A stretch of DNA of 64,000 nt from Okapia johnstoni (taxonomy: Eukaryota; Chordata; Mammalia; Artiodactyla; Giraffidae): assembly GCA_024291935.2 (NCBI GenBank), contig CM044315.1, positions 76,800,385 through 76,864,384 on the forward strand, written 5' to 3'. The translations under genes and the position numbers were made by a program. Of this stretch, positions 23,680-34,667 are shown one piece after another (within the stretch, counting starts at the first letter, position 1; each line of letters begins with the position of its first letter). The notes beneath the pieces are model-generated. The model searched no databases. It saw only the letters and a program-made list of their open reading frames with translations, and was not told where the DNA came from.

Positions 23680-23905
23680 AGAGGCCAGATCTGTGCCAGG
23701 CACTATGTTACGACCTCATCTGTCTCACCCTCATGACAACCCTATGAAGTGAGTAGTACTGACTCCCACTTATAGCCAGCAGCTGCTTGGACGCTTGTGT
23801 CCCTGCCCTTAGCCACACAGCCTGGAAGGTGCAGAGCTGGGGAGTGAACCCACGTTAGAGCTCAGGACAGCTTGAGCTCTAACCTGCTCTAAGCTGTCCT
23901 GCCTC
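23680..23905 (-). repeat. MIR-derived segment with internal inverted repeats
   Basis: The MIR reverse-complement landmarks are 'tgtgccaggcactatgttac', 'cctcatgacaaccctatgaa' and 'agccacacagcctggaaggt'. Its end (23854-23900) has drifted into two overlapping inverted repeats, described among the findings. Confidence 0.6.
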
Positions 23906-23925
23906 CCCTGAAAAGGTGCTCAGAA

Positions 23926-23958
23926 GACGAGTGTTAGACGTGTGTTAGACGCGTGTTG
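23926..23958. repeat. 11-bp tandem repeat, three units
   Basis: Three head-to-tail units, GACGAGTGTTA, GACGTGTGTTA and GACGCGTGTTG, differ at one or two positions each. Confidence 0.85.
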
Positions 23959-23999
23959 ACACAGCAACAATGTTAATATTTCATACTTAAGGATGTTAA

Positions 24000-24185
24000 T
24001 TACTAGAATGTTTCAGCCGCTATTTGCCAGGCACCATTTCTGAGTGCTTTTGCCTTTGTTAACTCACAAAAGCGTTGTGATGCGGCTATGAGGTACTGGC
24101 TGTAATATCTCCGTTTTGCAGAGCAGGAGACTGAGGTGCAGCACATTATAGTTAGGTAACTCGCCTCAAGCCCCTCAGTCAGAGC
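24000..24185 (-). repeat. MIR SINE
   Basis: The order 'atttgccaggcaccatttct', 'tgtgatgcggctatgaggta', 'caggagactgaggtgcagca' and 'gttaggtaactcgcctcaag' is the MIR reverse complement. Confidence 0.75.
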
Positions 24186-24324
24186 TTGTTGAATGAACAA
24201 GACCTTGACCAAGATCAGATACAGAACCAGATGCCCACTCAGGGCTCACTCTTGCTAGTCTCGGCTAAAATGTCACCAACAGGGACCAAATTGTCCTCCC
24301 TGCCAGCCCCCTCCCCATGGCCCA

Positions 24325-24513
24325 CACTGTCCCTCCTGACTCTGCTTTATTTTTCTCCTCAGCAATTATCACCATCTGACATCATGCACATTTTCCTCTC
24401 CTTCTCCCACTGTGGAATATTAGTGCTAAGAAGGCAGGACCTCTGCCTATTTTGGTCACTACTGACACCGCCTGGAAAGTTCCTGGTGCAGGGTAGATGC
24501 TTAATAAATATTT
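24325..24513 (+). repeat. L2 LINE 3' end
   Basis: The order 'aagaaggcaggacctctgcc', 'ttcctggtgcagggtagatg' and 'cttaataaatatttattgaa' is the L2 terminus. It is interrupted on its right side by a Bov-tA SINE. Confidence 0.7.
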
Positions 24514-24524
24514 ATTGAATCAAT

Positions 24525-24725
24525 ATTGGGCTTCCCTTGTGGCTCAGCTGGTGAAGAATCTGCCTGCAATGCAGGAAACCTGGGTTTGATCCCTGGGTTG
24601 GGAAGATCCCCTGGAGAAGGAAAAGGCTACTCACTCCAGTATGCTGGCCTGGAGAATTCCATGGACTGCATAGTCCGTGGGGTCGCAAAGAGTCGGACAC
24701 GACTGAGCGACTTTCACTTTCACAC
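24525..24725 (+). repeat. Bov-tA SINE with imperfect target-site duplication
   Basis: Full sense Bov-tA from 'gggcttcccttgtggctcag' to 'gagcgactttcactttcac'. It is flanked by ATTGAATCAAT (24514-24524) and ATTGAGTCAAT (24726-24736), an 11-bp duplication with one later mismatch. It ends about 180 bp before the linker exon. Confidence 0.94.
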
Positions 24726-24915
24726 ATTGAGTCAATTAATGAAAGGAATCAAAGCTCTCTCTCAACGCCAGGCAGTGATTTTCCTGGGCTACTCTCAGCG
24801 GGGCACCCTGACACCTTCTCCTGCCATGACAGCCTGCCCACTGAGTTGCGTGCCCTGTCACACGTGAATGACATGCTCCAGTGCGCATGCCTCACCTGCC
24901 ATTGCCCCTTTCCAG

Positions 24916-25185
24916 CCCTGTCGCCGGGAGCCCTGCACCTCCACCCGAGGGGACGACGGCGAGCCCCGCCCCAGTGACCCCAGCTGCTGCCGTGCCCGTG
25001 GCCCCCTCCGCGCCCCCCACTGCCCCGCCAGAGGAGGAGGACCCAGCGCTGTCCCCACACCTGCTGCTCCCCGACAGCCTCAGCCAGCTGGAGGAGTTTG
25101 GGCGGCAGAAGAAGTGGCACAAGAGGCAGAATAAACAGCAGCGGCCGCGGCAGTTCAATGACCTCTGGGTGCGCATCGAGGACAG
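24916..25185 (+). CDS. TRABD2B: TRABD2B (TIKI2) coding exon for the proline-rich linker and juxtamembrane region
   Basis: The exon has 270 nt, phase 2 in and phase 2 out. The first base completes AG+C (Ser), then the frame reads [20 protein letters not shown] and onward through an alanine/proline/threonine-rich, probably unstructured linker of about 45 residues. This is followed by an acidic [11 protein letters not shown] and a conserved [20 protein letters not shown] segment, then a basic [16 protein letters not shown] patch. The linker is GC- and CpG-rich, with a NotI-type GCGGCCGC at 25140. The acceptor is CCTTTCCAG and the donor GTGAGC. The linker would separate the catalytic head from the membrane anchor and is a likely site of O-glycosylation (inference from composition). 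Low-complexity sequence like this evolves fast, so it is the least conserved part of the protein, while the SQLEEFGRQ block is strongly recognisable as TIKI2. Confidence 0.9.
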
Positions 25186-27282
25186 GTGAGCTGGGAGGGC
25201 AGGTCTGCCGGGAGCTGGGCCTCTCCCTGGCCAGCCTACCTCAGACCCACCCAGGGTTGGACGCGCTGTGTTATCCACAAGCCCGGCTCTAAGGAAGCGG
25301 GGCAGGCGGGTGCTCGATCGGAACAGGCTTGCCCCCTGTTCATCCTGCAGGGTTTGTGGAGCATGCTCACACCTGACTTTTCAGTTTCCCACAGTTAAAG
25401 GTGGGTGAATAGAAGCTCCCTTCAGGTGCCATGGACAAAACTCTGCTTGGCCCTTAGCTTTCCTGCAGGCATCTGGGGTGCACAGCTGGCCCCATTTGTC
25501 CTATGGGCCAGAAGATGACAGTAGGAGAAAATGGAACAGGCTGGTTACCTCAGAAGGCTGTGAGCTCCCTGGACCTGGATGACCTGAGCAGCCAACACCC
25601 TGGCAGGGAGGCTGCAGGGGGTCAGAGAGATGGCGGGTGATGGCCATAGGCTCCTTCTGAAGAGGGGCTGAGGGATTTGTGATAATCTTGTCCAGGATTG
25701 GCGGGTGCTGCCATCGTCCTGCTGTGTTGATTCTTCTCTGTCCTCTGCCCGTGACTCCCTGCACCCTTCCCTTGGCCTGTCTGTCCTCACAGCTCCTGCT
25801 GTAACCAAGATGCTGCCTTCCAATCCCCACCAGCAGGCCCAGCACTGAGTGGTCTCCCTAGATTCCACTTTGGGGCAGAAATCTCCACATCTGGTGAACA
25901 GTGTCGTCAGAGCAGCCAGGCTGTCCCAGGGAGTGACTGCCGGGGAGGGCAGAGTCTTGCCCACTGCGGTAGCCCAGCCCTGGATGTTGTGCCCAGCACC
26001 AAGCCCTCAGAGACAGAGTCTCCACCTGGACCCTAAAGATCACTATCTGGGGTTTTCCTCAGCATCCCTAATAAAATCTCCTTGGGTACTTGTTAAATGG
26101 TATCCCAGGCCCCATCGTGGACCTGATATATGGGGACATGCTGCACTGGGGCCAGGAAAGCTGCTTGTTGAACGTGTGCTAGAGTCTTCTGAGCAGCTTT
26201 GGGAAACGTGGATCCAACTCTGAGTTTACCGATGGTGAACCAAGGCCTGGGGTGGGGGCTTGTCCAGGGTGGCACAGGAATTCCCTTCAAGATCCTCCCT
26301 CAGCCAGGTCTCTGAGTCATAGACAAAAAGCTGACATAGTCCAGTCCACAGCCTTAATGTGTGGCCTGTGCAATGTCTTAAAGAGCCTTCCAGACAGTAA
26401 GAGTCAAGTCCATTGCTCATTTAGGCCTGTGTTGGCTTCAGAGCGCCTGCCTTGGGTTACTGGGAAACACGCTTCTTCAGGGGCCCCACGGGCCCGCCCT
26501 GCCCAAGGCGGGGTCACTGCTGTAGCTATATTGGCCTTGACACATTTGGCTCCTGTGCCCGGCATGGTCTCCCTCCTTCAAACCAGGAACAAGAGCACAG
26601 CGTTACCAAGAGCCGCTCCTCAACCCTGGCGAGGGCTCGCAGGCCACCAGGGAGAGGCTGGCAGCCCATGAAACCCCCTAGTCAGGCCATTCACCCTGGG
26701 CCCCGATCAACCTGCCAGGTGACCAGATGTGGCCAGCAGTGCATCCAGCCCTTGGGGTGACAGCAGGGAGGCTGGGCTGTCAACTCCAGCCACAGACCCC
26801 CAGCTGCTAACCATGTCTGAAAGGCAAATTTCAGCAAATGACTCCAAACGGTTTCCTTTTCACCAAATGTCTCTCTGGAATACAGAGCCTGGTTTCAGGA
26901 GAAGAAAACAGCTTTTCTTTGACTAGACGGATCCCTTCTCAGTCCCAATAGATAGACTGTGGTTGGATAACTTTCTTCCATCTGGTTGGATTAGAAAAGG
27001 AGAGTTCCACCAACCGGCAGCCTGTTTGTTGCAAGTTTCTCTGCATCACAGGGAAGCCAGCCCTGAGGGCCCCAAGGACCTAGGTGCGAGGGCCCAGCTT
27101 CCGTCACTCCCAGGTCTCACCCTACCCATCCTCGTAGAGTTCCCAGGTTTCCCATCCTCCACGAGGGAGTAGAGGAGAGCTCTCTGGAGGGGACCTGGAG
27201 TCCATTGCAGCCCTTCTGACAATACCGTTTACCTTGGAGCGTTCACTCCATTCAGGGTTTTCTCAATTTGCTTCCCCACACT
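25186..27282. other. Intron stretch without recognised genes
   Basis: Intron sequence after the linker exon. A low-similarity stretch around 26030-26150 ('cctaataaaatctccttggg') resembles an old DNA-transposon fragment, but I cannot name it. No coding feature. Confidence 0.5.
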
Positions 27283-27425
27283 GCGTGCAATGCAGGAGAC
27301 TCAGGTTCGATCCCTGGGTCAGAAAGATCCCCTGGAGGAGGGCATGGCAACCCACTCCAGTCTTGCCTGGAGAATTCCACGGATAGAGGAGCCTGGTACA
27401 GAGTCAGACACGACTGAGCACAAAT
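27283..27425 (+). repeat. Bov-tA SINE, internally shortened
   Basis: The B box 'ggttcgatccctgggtcag' and body 'ccactccagtcttgcctgga' are present. The tRNA head is truncated and part of the region before 'cagagtcagacacgactgag' is missing. Confidence 0.88.
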
Positions 27426-27881
27426 GTCAACCCCCTGGATCCGTCTGACCTCATCTTCCACCCATGATCCTACAGTGGGGTCTTCCTGGGTCTCCAGACC
27501 CCAGTCACGCCCCAGCACAGCACCCTCCTCAGTCTGAGATTCTCAGTGCTTTCCCTCACCGCCCCACTCCCCACCAGCTACACTTGGATGCAGAGCTTTT
27601 GCCCTCCTCCTGTGGGACCCCTCGGGCCCTGGCCTGGCTGAGCTGTGTGCTGCCCCTCAGTGGACTGTGCATGGCCCACCCCCACCTTTGTCCTTGCTTC
27701 TCTCTCTAAGGGGGGGTGGGTGTGAGTGGACATTTGCTGAGCTCCTGCTGTGCCAGCTGCTTACATCCATCAGGTCCCCCAGTCCTGTCAAGAGTCCCGG
27801 AAGTCAGCTTTGCTTGACTAAGGAGGAAACTGAGGCTCAGTGAGGTCAGGTAACTTGCCCAAGACCATGTGTCAAGTCAGG

Positions 27882-28170
27882 TTGTTGTTGCTGTTGTTGT
27901 TAAGTCAGTCAATCATGTCCGACTCTTTGTGACCCCATGGACTGCAGCACACCAGGCTTCCCTGACCTTCACCATCTCCCGGAGCTTGCTCAAACTCATG
28001 TCCATTGAGTCAGTGATGCCATCCAACCATCTCATCCTCTGTCTTCCCCTTCTCCTCCTGCCTTCAATCTTTCCCAGCATCAGGGTCTTTTCTAATGGAG
28101 TTGGCTCTTCGCATCAAGTGGCCAAAGTATTGGAGCTTCAGCTTCAGTCCTTCCAATGAATATTCATGAC
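27882..28170 (-). repeat. BovB LINE 3' end (RTE clade) with target-site duplication
   Basis: The reverse complement of the BovB terminus: 'gactctttgtgaccccatgg', 'tcatgtccattgagtcagtg' and 'atctttcccagcatcagggt'. The 10-bp repeat TCAAGTCAGG lies at 27872-27881 and 28171-28180, so this is a complete 5'-truncated insertion of about 290 bp. A GTTGTT tract marks the element's 3' end. Confidence 0.92.
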
Positions 28171-28180
28171 TCAAGTCAGG

Positions 28181-31100
28181 TAGGGCATCAGAAGCTGCAG
28201 CCAGGTCTGTCAGATGCTGAGAGTCACAGTCGTCCAGCACCGTGCAGATATCCCTGCTGTCCTCGACTGGCAAGCATCTCCCTCCTCCTCCCCTTCCTCC
28301 CCACATCATCTTCCCTGTGCTTCCCCCTGCCCCCAGCTCCCACAGCCCCCCTCCTCATCCCACCCGCACCAACCAGGGATGCCTCATGGGTGCCCCTGTC
28401 CTGGCATGCTCTCACACAGACAGCAGTTCCTCACTTGTGTCTAGGCTGGGAGGCCCTGGGGAACAGAGCTGGGCTGGACTTCTCCGGGTCACCAGAGGCC
28501 TCGCGGGGCGTTTGTTGACTGCATGCATGAGTCAGAGAAGCAGGGAGAGAGTGGGGAGGGGGCCGAAGAGCCCGACCAGGACGCCACCTGGAGCAGGCTG
28601 GCCTCCCCTCGCCCCTCATTACCCCAGATGTAAACATGCTGAAGGAAGTTTAGAGAAGCAGCAGCCCGTGGCAGGATGATTTATGGGGACCCGAGGAAGG
28701 GGTGGGGCATATGTCCGCAGATGGTTGTGCAGCCATGGTAGAGCGCTGTCAGGGAACCCCCTGCCTCTGACAGCCGGATGGAGGGCAGCAGGGCAGTGGC
28801 ACGACCAGCAGGAGGGCAGGTCAGGGTGGAGTCGATTCCCATGCAGGCTCTGAGCAGGCCACTGCCCCAATCGGTCGGATCTGGGACAGTCCTCGGTCTC
28901 TCCCTTTGCACAGTGAGTGCCTTGACTGTCCTCCGTAGGTCACACCAGCTCTGCTGTTCCCTAGTCCACTGCTGGGCCACTGGTGGGGGGGTGTGCTTGG
29001 GGCAGCAAGGGGAGTTGGATAAATGAGGGAGCAGAGCGCTGGGACAGTCATGAGGGAGCAGGTGCAGGGGAGAGAGCATTTACCGAGCTCTGGGCATGGC
29101 CGGAAGCCAAGCTCAGAGGTGGGCACTGTATGTGGTGGACACAGAGCCCTGCGGGGGCCACCACACAGGGGTGGGGATGCAGGACACACATGAGCAGGGG
29201 GTCATTGGCCTCCTGGGCCTCGGTTTCCCCCGAGGTTTGAGCAGATGGCCCAAGGCCCCGCAGAGGAGGAGAGAACCGTGTACTCTCACCCTGGGCCCCT
29301 GTGAGCACACTGCACACTTCCCGCTGGCCTGCAGGCCTGCCCTGAGGTTCTCCAGCTCAGCTTTCTCACAGTACAGCCAGGCTGTCTCCCAGGACTAGAC
29401 AGGGTGCTCAGCATCTCTTCATGATGCCAGGACCCCATCTGATCAGAGAACAAGATCACTCAGTGGATGGGATCACAGATGAATTTGGGCAGCATCCCCA
29501 GCCCCTCCTCATCCTTGCTCTGAGGCTTAGAGTAAAAAGATGGTACTTGTAAAGTGGTGAGCTGGCATCAGGCCACCGGTGACACTCAGGAACAGCTGTC
29601 CCCCCATTGGTGGCTGACTCTCAGAGTCGAGTCCAGGGCGCCACTCGCCCTGTCCCCCAGCAGGAAACGGCTCCTGGGCTGTCAGCGCACCTCAGGCTTG
29701 AATGAGCCCCTGGGTGAACAGCACACAGTTAAACAAGAACGTGATGGCCACATGCAGGGTGCCCAGCCCACGTCCAGTGCTGGTGGGAACTAAAGCAGGA
29801 AGAGCCTTGGATCAGGGCCGGGCAGGGGCAGCTCCCAGCTATGGTGCAGCTGAAAGAGCCCTGGAGCCACGGCCAGTCTGCCTGTGCATGGCAGGGAATC
29901 CAGCCAGGGAGGGGAGGAAGGTCGGGGACCCTGAAAGGTGAAGTGACCCAGGGAAGCTGAGAGGAAGGTGAAGGCAGTCCTGACAGGGAAGACCATGTGG
30001 CCAGTGGCCTGGAGGCTGGTGTGGGCTTTAGATATCAGGACAGGGAGCTGTGGGCATACCGGTCACTTTAGATCTCTGCCTGCATCTGCCTGGTCTGCCC
30101 AGATGGTTCCAGCCTGACCACATCGCAAGGGCCACGCCAGCCAGCAGGGCCACCCATCAGCCAGGCCCTCATGCCTCCAGCTCCATCTCCATTGTGTCTC
30201 CTTGGAGCCCTCTGAAGAGCCCACCTGCTTGTACTGCAAGAAAGCCACAGCCCCAAGACTCCCCAGACCCAGTCCTGGGTGGTTCTTAGGGACCCTCTAG
30301 TGCCGGGATGGGGGCCCTACTCCAGGAAGCCCCGCAGTGGGGACTCAGGGAAGCCAGCTGCCGCATCTCAGCCACCAGCCCTGGGTTCCTGTGCATTATA
30401 CCTTAGGCTTCTGCCTGTGATCCCACTTCTGGCTTCTGCTGCTCGAAAACACTTTAAAGTCAAGGGTCTGTTTCTGCTCCTTCATTGTTCACAGGAATAC
30501 TGAGGCCTCGAGGGCAGGACTTGCCCAAAGTCATGCAGGGAACGGGGAACTCGGGCTTTTGCCTTCATCCAGGCAGAGGACCCTTGCACACACCAGGGTC
30601 CCTGTCGGCTCCGAGCACACCCGGCCCTTGAAGCCAGCCCACTGCAGAGCCTGGGAACACTCGGGGTGTTTGGTTTGGCTTCAAGGCCACTTTGCCATGA
30701 GACAATTTTCCCCAGCATGGGCCCGGGGCAGGGCTGGGATCTGGACTGGGGCCTGGGCTTTGTGAGCAGAGGGGGCCCAAGAGGTGGGGGCATCTGGAGA
30801 GGATTTCTGTCCACCGCAACCCCCCCAGCAACCTCACTCCATTTCCCCAGGACTCCTTCCAAACATATAAAACCCCTACTCAGGCTCCAAGGGGGAGCTT
30901 GCATCTTTGGTTTTCAAAGTGTGAAAGCAAATGCCATTGGGCACCTTGTGAGACATAGTTTTCAAGATCTCTATTTGTCTTCCTTATTACAGGGGGGCTG
31001 GCTGCAGCCAGCCTTGGTTCCCATTCTGGACATCCCAGGTGGCAGCCCAGCCTCCCTTCTGAGGCCAGCCTTCCTGGCTGCTTGAGCTGAAAAGATAGGG

Positions 31101-31340
31101 AGCAGCTGGGAGGGACTTTTCCCTAGAGAAGAAAGGGAGGGAGGGGCTGTGGTAGTGGCCCTTCTGGGTATGGGCAAGATACCCCTCCCCGGGCTGAGAC
31201 CACAGGGGGCGTCCTCTCTGACCCTGGCAAGCCTCCACCCGCAGGTGTGTGAGGACTCGACAGGAAGCACCACGCTTCACTCCCAGGCTCTCCACGTCCA
31301 CAATTAGGGATGGCACCTCAGCCCACCTGAGGCTGGGAAG
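28181..31340. other. Intron stretch, GC-rich, without recognised genes
   Basis: Unique GC-rich intron sequence. Open frames of up to 170 codons occur on both strands, as expected at this base composition; none has a recognisable domain. Confidence 0.5.
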
Positions 31341-31344
31341 GCAG

Positions 31345-31470
31345 ACAGCCCATTGCACATCTTCAGGCTCAGTTTCCCCATCTTGGAAATGGGAATAATG
31401 AGATGACACGTGTATAGCATTGAGCACAGGGTCTGCCAGCTTACAGGAAGCGCTCCAAACATGGAGGACG
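31345..31470 (-). repeat. MIR-like fragment
   Basis: Short MIR-like sequence around 'ctcagtttccccatcttgga' and 'atgggaataatgagatgaca'. The orientation could be sense or antisense, and similarity is limited. Confidence 0.4.
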
Positions 31471-32629
31471 CTATTAGTGAGAGAGATGAAGACACACACC
31501 TAATAATCATGCTAAAAACAGCCAATGCCATATAGCAGTCCCAGTGCACCAAGCATTGTTTTGTACATAATGCCTCATGTACAAAACCCACTCAAGCCTC
31601 ATGTGCAGAAATAGGTGCCAATGGCAGTGTGAATAGTGAGAAATATGAAAGGCTTCATAGGAGCTTCAACTCTTGCAGGGGTCTTGGGGCTTGGAGGACA
31701 GATCAAAGAGGTCTTCAGGTGAGGGGACGTTGAATCAGGCCTTCAAAGGTGAGTCAGAAAATGGCAGTGACATTAGATGTGACTGGGGAGGGTAGTGTTC
31801 CTGAGAGCCCGGGAAGGTGAGGTCAGCCCACACCAAATCATGTGAGAGGTCTCAGGTGCTCCGAAGGCTGGCACGGGGTGGGAGGCAGGACAGGCCCGAC
31901 TTGGGGGGGGTGGTTATAAGGAGCATTCGAAGCCATCTGCCCCTCCTTTCTTATGCCACCCACAGAATCTCTGTCCAGAAACACCTTCCTGCCATCAATG
32001 GTGCATAACAAGCATTTGCACCCTCCTCTCCTAATTAGTTCTCTGGGAATTTCTAAAGACAGAGGAACACACAGGTCACAACTGTAGAGTCCAGGGTGAG
32101 AAGAACCTCATGCAAAGATGTGGTGGGTTTCTGCGGCCACAGCATGACTGGGAGTGGAGCAGAGACGGAGGGTCTGGGCAGAGAGTGACAAGCCCCTTCT
32201 CTGCCAAGCACACACAGACACTGATCAGAGGTCCCGATCCATGTACAGGCAAGGATGTGCTTGTGACCCCCGGGCTCCTCTGCCCATGCCCCACCTCCCA
32301 CCGAGGCTAAGCCAGGGTGGGTGAGAGGGTCCGGCTCGGACAGAGATGAGGCTGGGCTGCAGCAGTGATGGTTACAGGGCTCACCACAGTGATGTGGCCA
32401 GTGGTTGGGGTCTCATGCCCAGCACGTGAGAACACAGCAAAGATGGCACAGGGACTCCTGGCTGACCTGGGGTGTGAGCAGCCCATCAGGGAGAGGGGGT
32501 AAGCACTGGAGAGCGGGCAGTGTTCTACAAGGAGGAGTCTTCCTGCTCTGCAGACAGCCGGAGAGGGCAGGCTCCCTGCCGAGCTGTCAGCTGCTGGTGA
32601 GCACCCACTGGGTGCCCAGTTCAGATCCC

Positions 32630-32750
32630 GTCCCTGCCGTGTGTCCTAGAGCGAGTTATTAATGCTTACCCTCTTTGTGACTCTGTTTCTTCACAAGTAA
32701 AATGGGATAATGCTCTTGCCTGCTTCGTGGTGCTGTCTTGAGCATTAGCA
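32630..32750 (+). repeat. MIR SINE fragment next to a BovB insertion
   Basis: The sense MIR order is 'tgactctgtttcttcacaag', 'taaaatgggataatgctctt' and 'gtcttgagcattagcagtgt'. It is cut off where the BovB 3' end begins. Confidence 0.6.
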
Positions 32751-32756
32751 GTGTCC

Positions 32757-32955
32757 TCCTGATGCTGGGAAAGATTGAGGGCAGAAGGAAAAGAGGGCAT
32801 CCGAGGATGAGATGGCTGGATGGCATCACTGATGCAATGGACATGAACTTGGGCAAACTTCAGGAGATGGTGAGGGACAGGGAGGCCTGGTGTGCTGCAG
32901 TCCATGGGGTGACAAAGAGTCGGACGCAGCTGGGTGACTGAACAACAACAACAGC
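32757..32955 (+). repeat. BovB LINE 3' end
   Basis: The sense BovB terminus, from 'gatgctgggaaagattgagg' through 'atggctggatggcatcactg' to 'caaagagtcggacgcagctg' and an ACAACAACAACA end. It encodes the remnant of the ORF2 C terminus ([20 protein letters not shown]). Confidence 0.9.
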
Positions 32956-34204
32956 GTGCTGGCACAACTGCAGCAGGGCCCTTAGTGTGTACGTACTCTT
33001 CTCACCACTGGAGATGCCCTCAGCCATAAGCAAGCTGGACTCGCTGCCTTCACAGTGTCACCTCTTCCATGAGGCCATCCTGGCTCCACACTGGGCTGGG
33101 GCCTCTCTGTGTGTCCCTGGCCTTTCCCTCCCAGCCTTGACCTTCTGGGGTGATGGGGCTTGTCAGATCCTCCACCTGCGTCTCCATCTGCCTTCTGCTG
33201 CCTGGGGCTGCACAGGGTAGGGGTCGGTCCGTCAGCTGTGGGGTCTAGTCCTTTCCTTCATCCGGAGCCCTCTACCCCTTGGTCTCTCTTTGATATGCCT
33301 CCATCCTTGTCCTGTGTCTTCCCCAGTCCCTGCCTTGCCCTCTGCCCCTCTCTTTGTTCATCATTTTCTATCTCCCCAGGACCAGAGCGGATAACCTGGT
33401 CCTGGACCCCCGCCCTCCCCTCCATTTCCCAATGCCACCAAGTGCTGGCCTTGGCCCGCCAGTTCCTTCTGTACTTCACCTCTTTTATTTCTCTCTCTCA
33501 CTGTCTTGTCTCTGTCCTTCCATGTCTCTCTCACATGGGCTCTCTTGAGCCAAGAACCTCACCCGTGACCTCCCAAACTGGCTTCTGTTTTGATCAGTTC
33601 ATGAGGGATCACCTTCACCAACACTCGCTGTGATTGTGCAGTGGTCACCAGGGCTTCTGCCCCCAGAGGCACCACCTCACTCCCTCTCTGAGCTGGCCTT
33701 GTGGAGCCTCAGTTTTCTCATCTGGTGAAAGGGGGCTGCTGAGACCCGATGAACATTTGTTTTGAGACCAGAGATACTGCTGGTAGTAAAGTGCAGACTC
33801 CCGGTAGGTGCTCAGTTAACAGTGGCCGCAGTATGTGGCGGCTGTTTGTGTATTTTTTTTTCTGTTTACTTCAGACTGGGGAGGGGAGGGCAGCAGGAAG
33901 CCGGGGGTCCCTGCACACATAGGTGTGAGGGCTGCCTGCCGCAGGGTGACCCCAGATGGGTCTCCCCCATAACACTTCACTGCTTTCTGCCCGGGACTCG
34001 GTTCTCTTGAGTGTTCACACTTGAGGCTGACCGTGTGGCTCTGGGCTGCTCACTTTCTGTGTCCAAACCCTCTGTTTCCTTCTCCATCTTATGAAGGAAG
34101 AAAAACCAGATTCAACAAAAAGTTGGATCTGAACTCTAAGATCACAGTCCAGGACAAGGCTACTGAGAGGCCGTTGCATATTCCATGTATCTCTCTCCCT
34201 CCAG
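32956..34204. other. Last intron segment before the terminal exon
   Basis: A pyrimidine-rich stretch (about 33150-33560) is followed by unique sequence. The terminal acceptor's polypyrimidine tract is at 34186-34204. No additional exon is supported. Confidence 0.55.
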
Positions 34205-34424
34205 CACCACAGCCTCACCACCCCCACAGCCCTTTCAGACCACGCACAGCTCCAGGACCGCCAAGCTCCCCTTCCAGCTCTCTGACCCTCTCCAGCAGCA
34301 GGAAGAGCCAGGACCCGCCAGCAGCTCAGCGCCTGGCCACTCCTCGTCCACCCTGGGCCTGCTCCCTGCCATTGCTGCCAGCATAGTAGCCTCCTTCCTG
34401 CTGCACACCCTTGGACCATCCTGA
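34205..34424 (+). CDS. TRABD2B: TRABD2B (TIKI2) terminal coding exon with C-terminal membrane anchor and stop
   Basis: After a strong acceptor (TCTCTCTCCCTCCAG) the first base completes a serine codon. The frame reads [20 protein letters not shown], then a Gln/Pro/Ser-rich stretch, and ends in [23 protein letters not shown] with TGA at 34422-34424. The final hydrophobic run of about 20 residues followed by a very short tail is what anchors Tiki proteins at the cell surface, either as a type I transmembrane helix or as a GPI-type signal; the sequence alone does not decide. The end LLH-x-LGPS is what I recognise as TIKI2 rather than TIKI1. The five exons in the window together encode 300 residues of a protein of about 517 in human. 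Confidence 0.88.
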
Positions 34425-34661
34425 CCTCGGCCGCATGCCTGCCCGGTGCAGAGAAAGAAGCCAGAGAAACCGACGGGAAGGTCTGCAGCCGCACCCACTG
34501 CCCCTGCCACCCTCCGGGGGTGCTCGACACTTCTTGGGCAGTCCAGACGGGATCCGTTAAAACACTAGAGCTTTATTGTACCTGACTTACATCTTCTTTT
34601 TTGTAGAAGGATCTTAATTTCCCATAGTGCTATGGGGCTCTTTTGTAAAATATGTGTCCAT

Positions 34662-34667
34662 ATTAAA
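34662..34667 (+). promoter_or_regulatory. TRABD2B: Proximal polyadenylation signal ATTAAA
   Basis: ATTAAA lies 238 nt after the stop codon, in an AT-rich stretch with a following U/GU-rich element ('ctatttttatgtggcc', about 34,698-34,713). This is the most common variant of the canonical hexamer. It would give a short 3' UTR of about 260 nt. Confidence 0.55.

Noticed and set aside
24881..24915. Upstream extension of the linker exon with an in-frame ATG at 24881
   Set aside because: The frame is open into the intron, but CCTTTCCAG at 24907-24915 is a good acceptor, and phase 2 joining with the preceding exon gives the expected protein without the extra residues.
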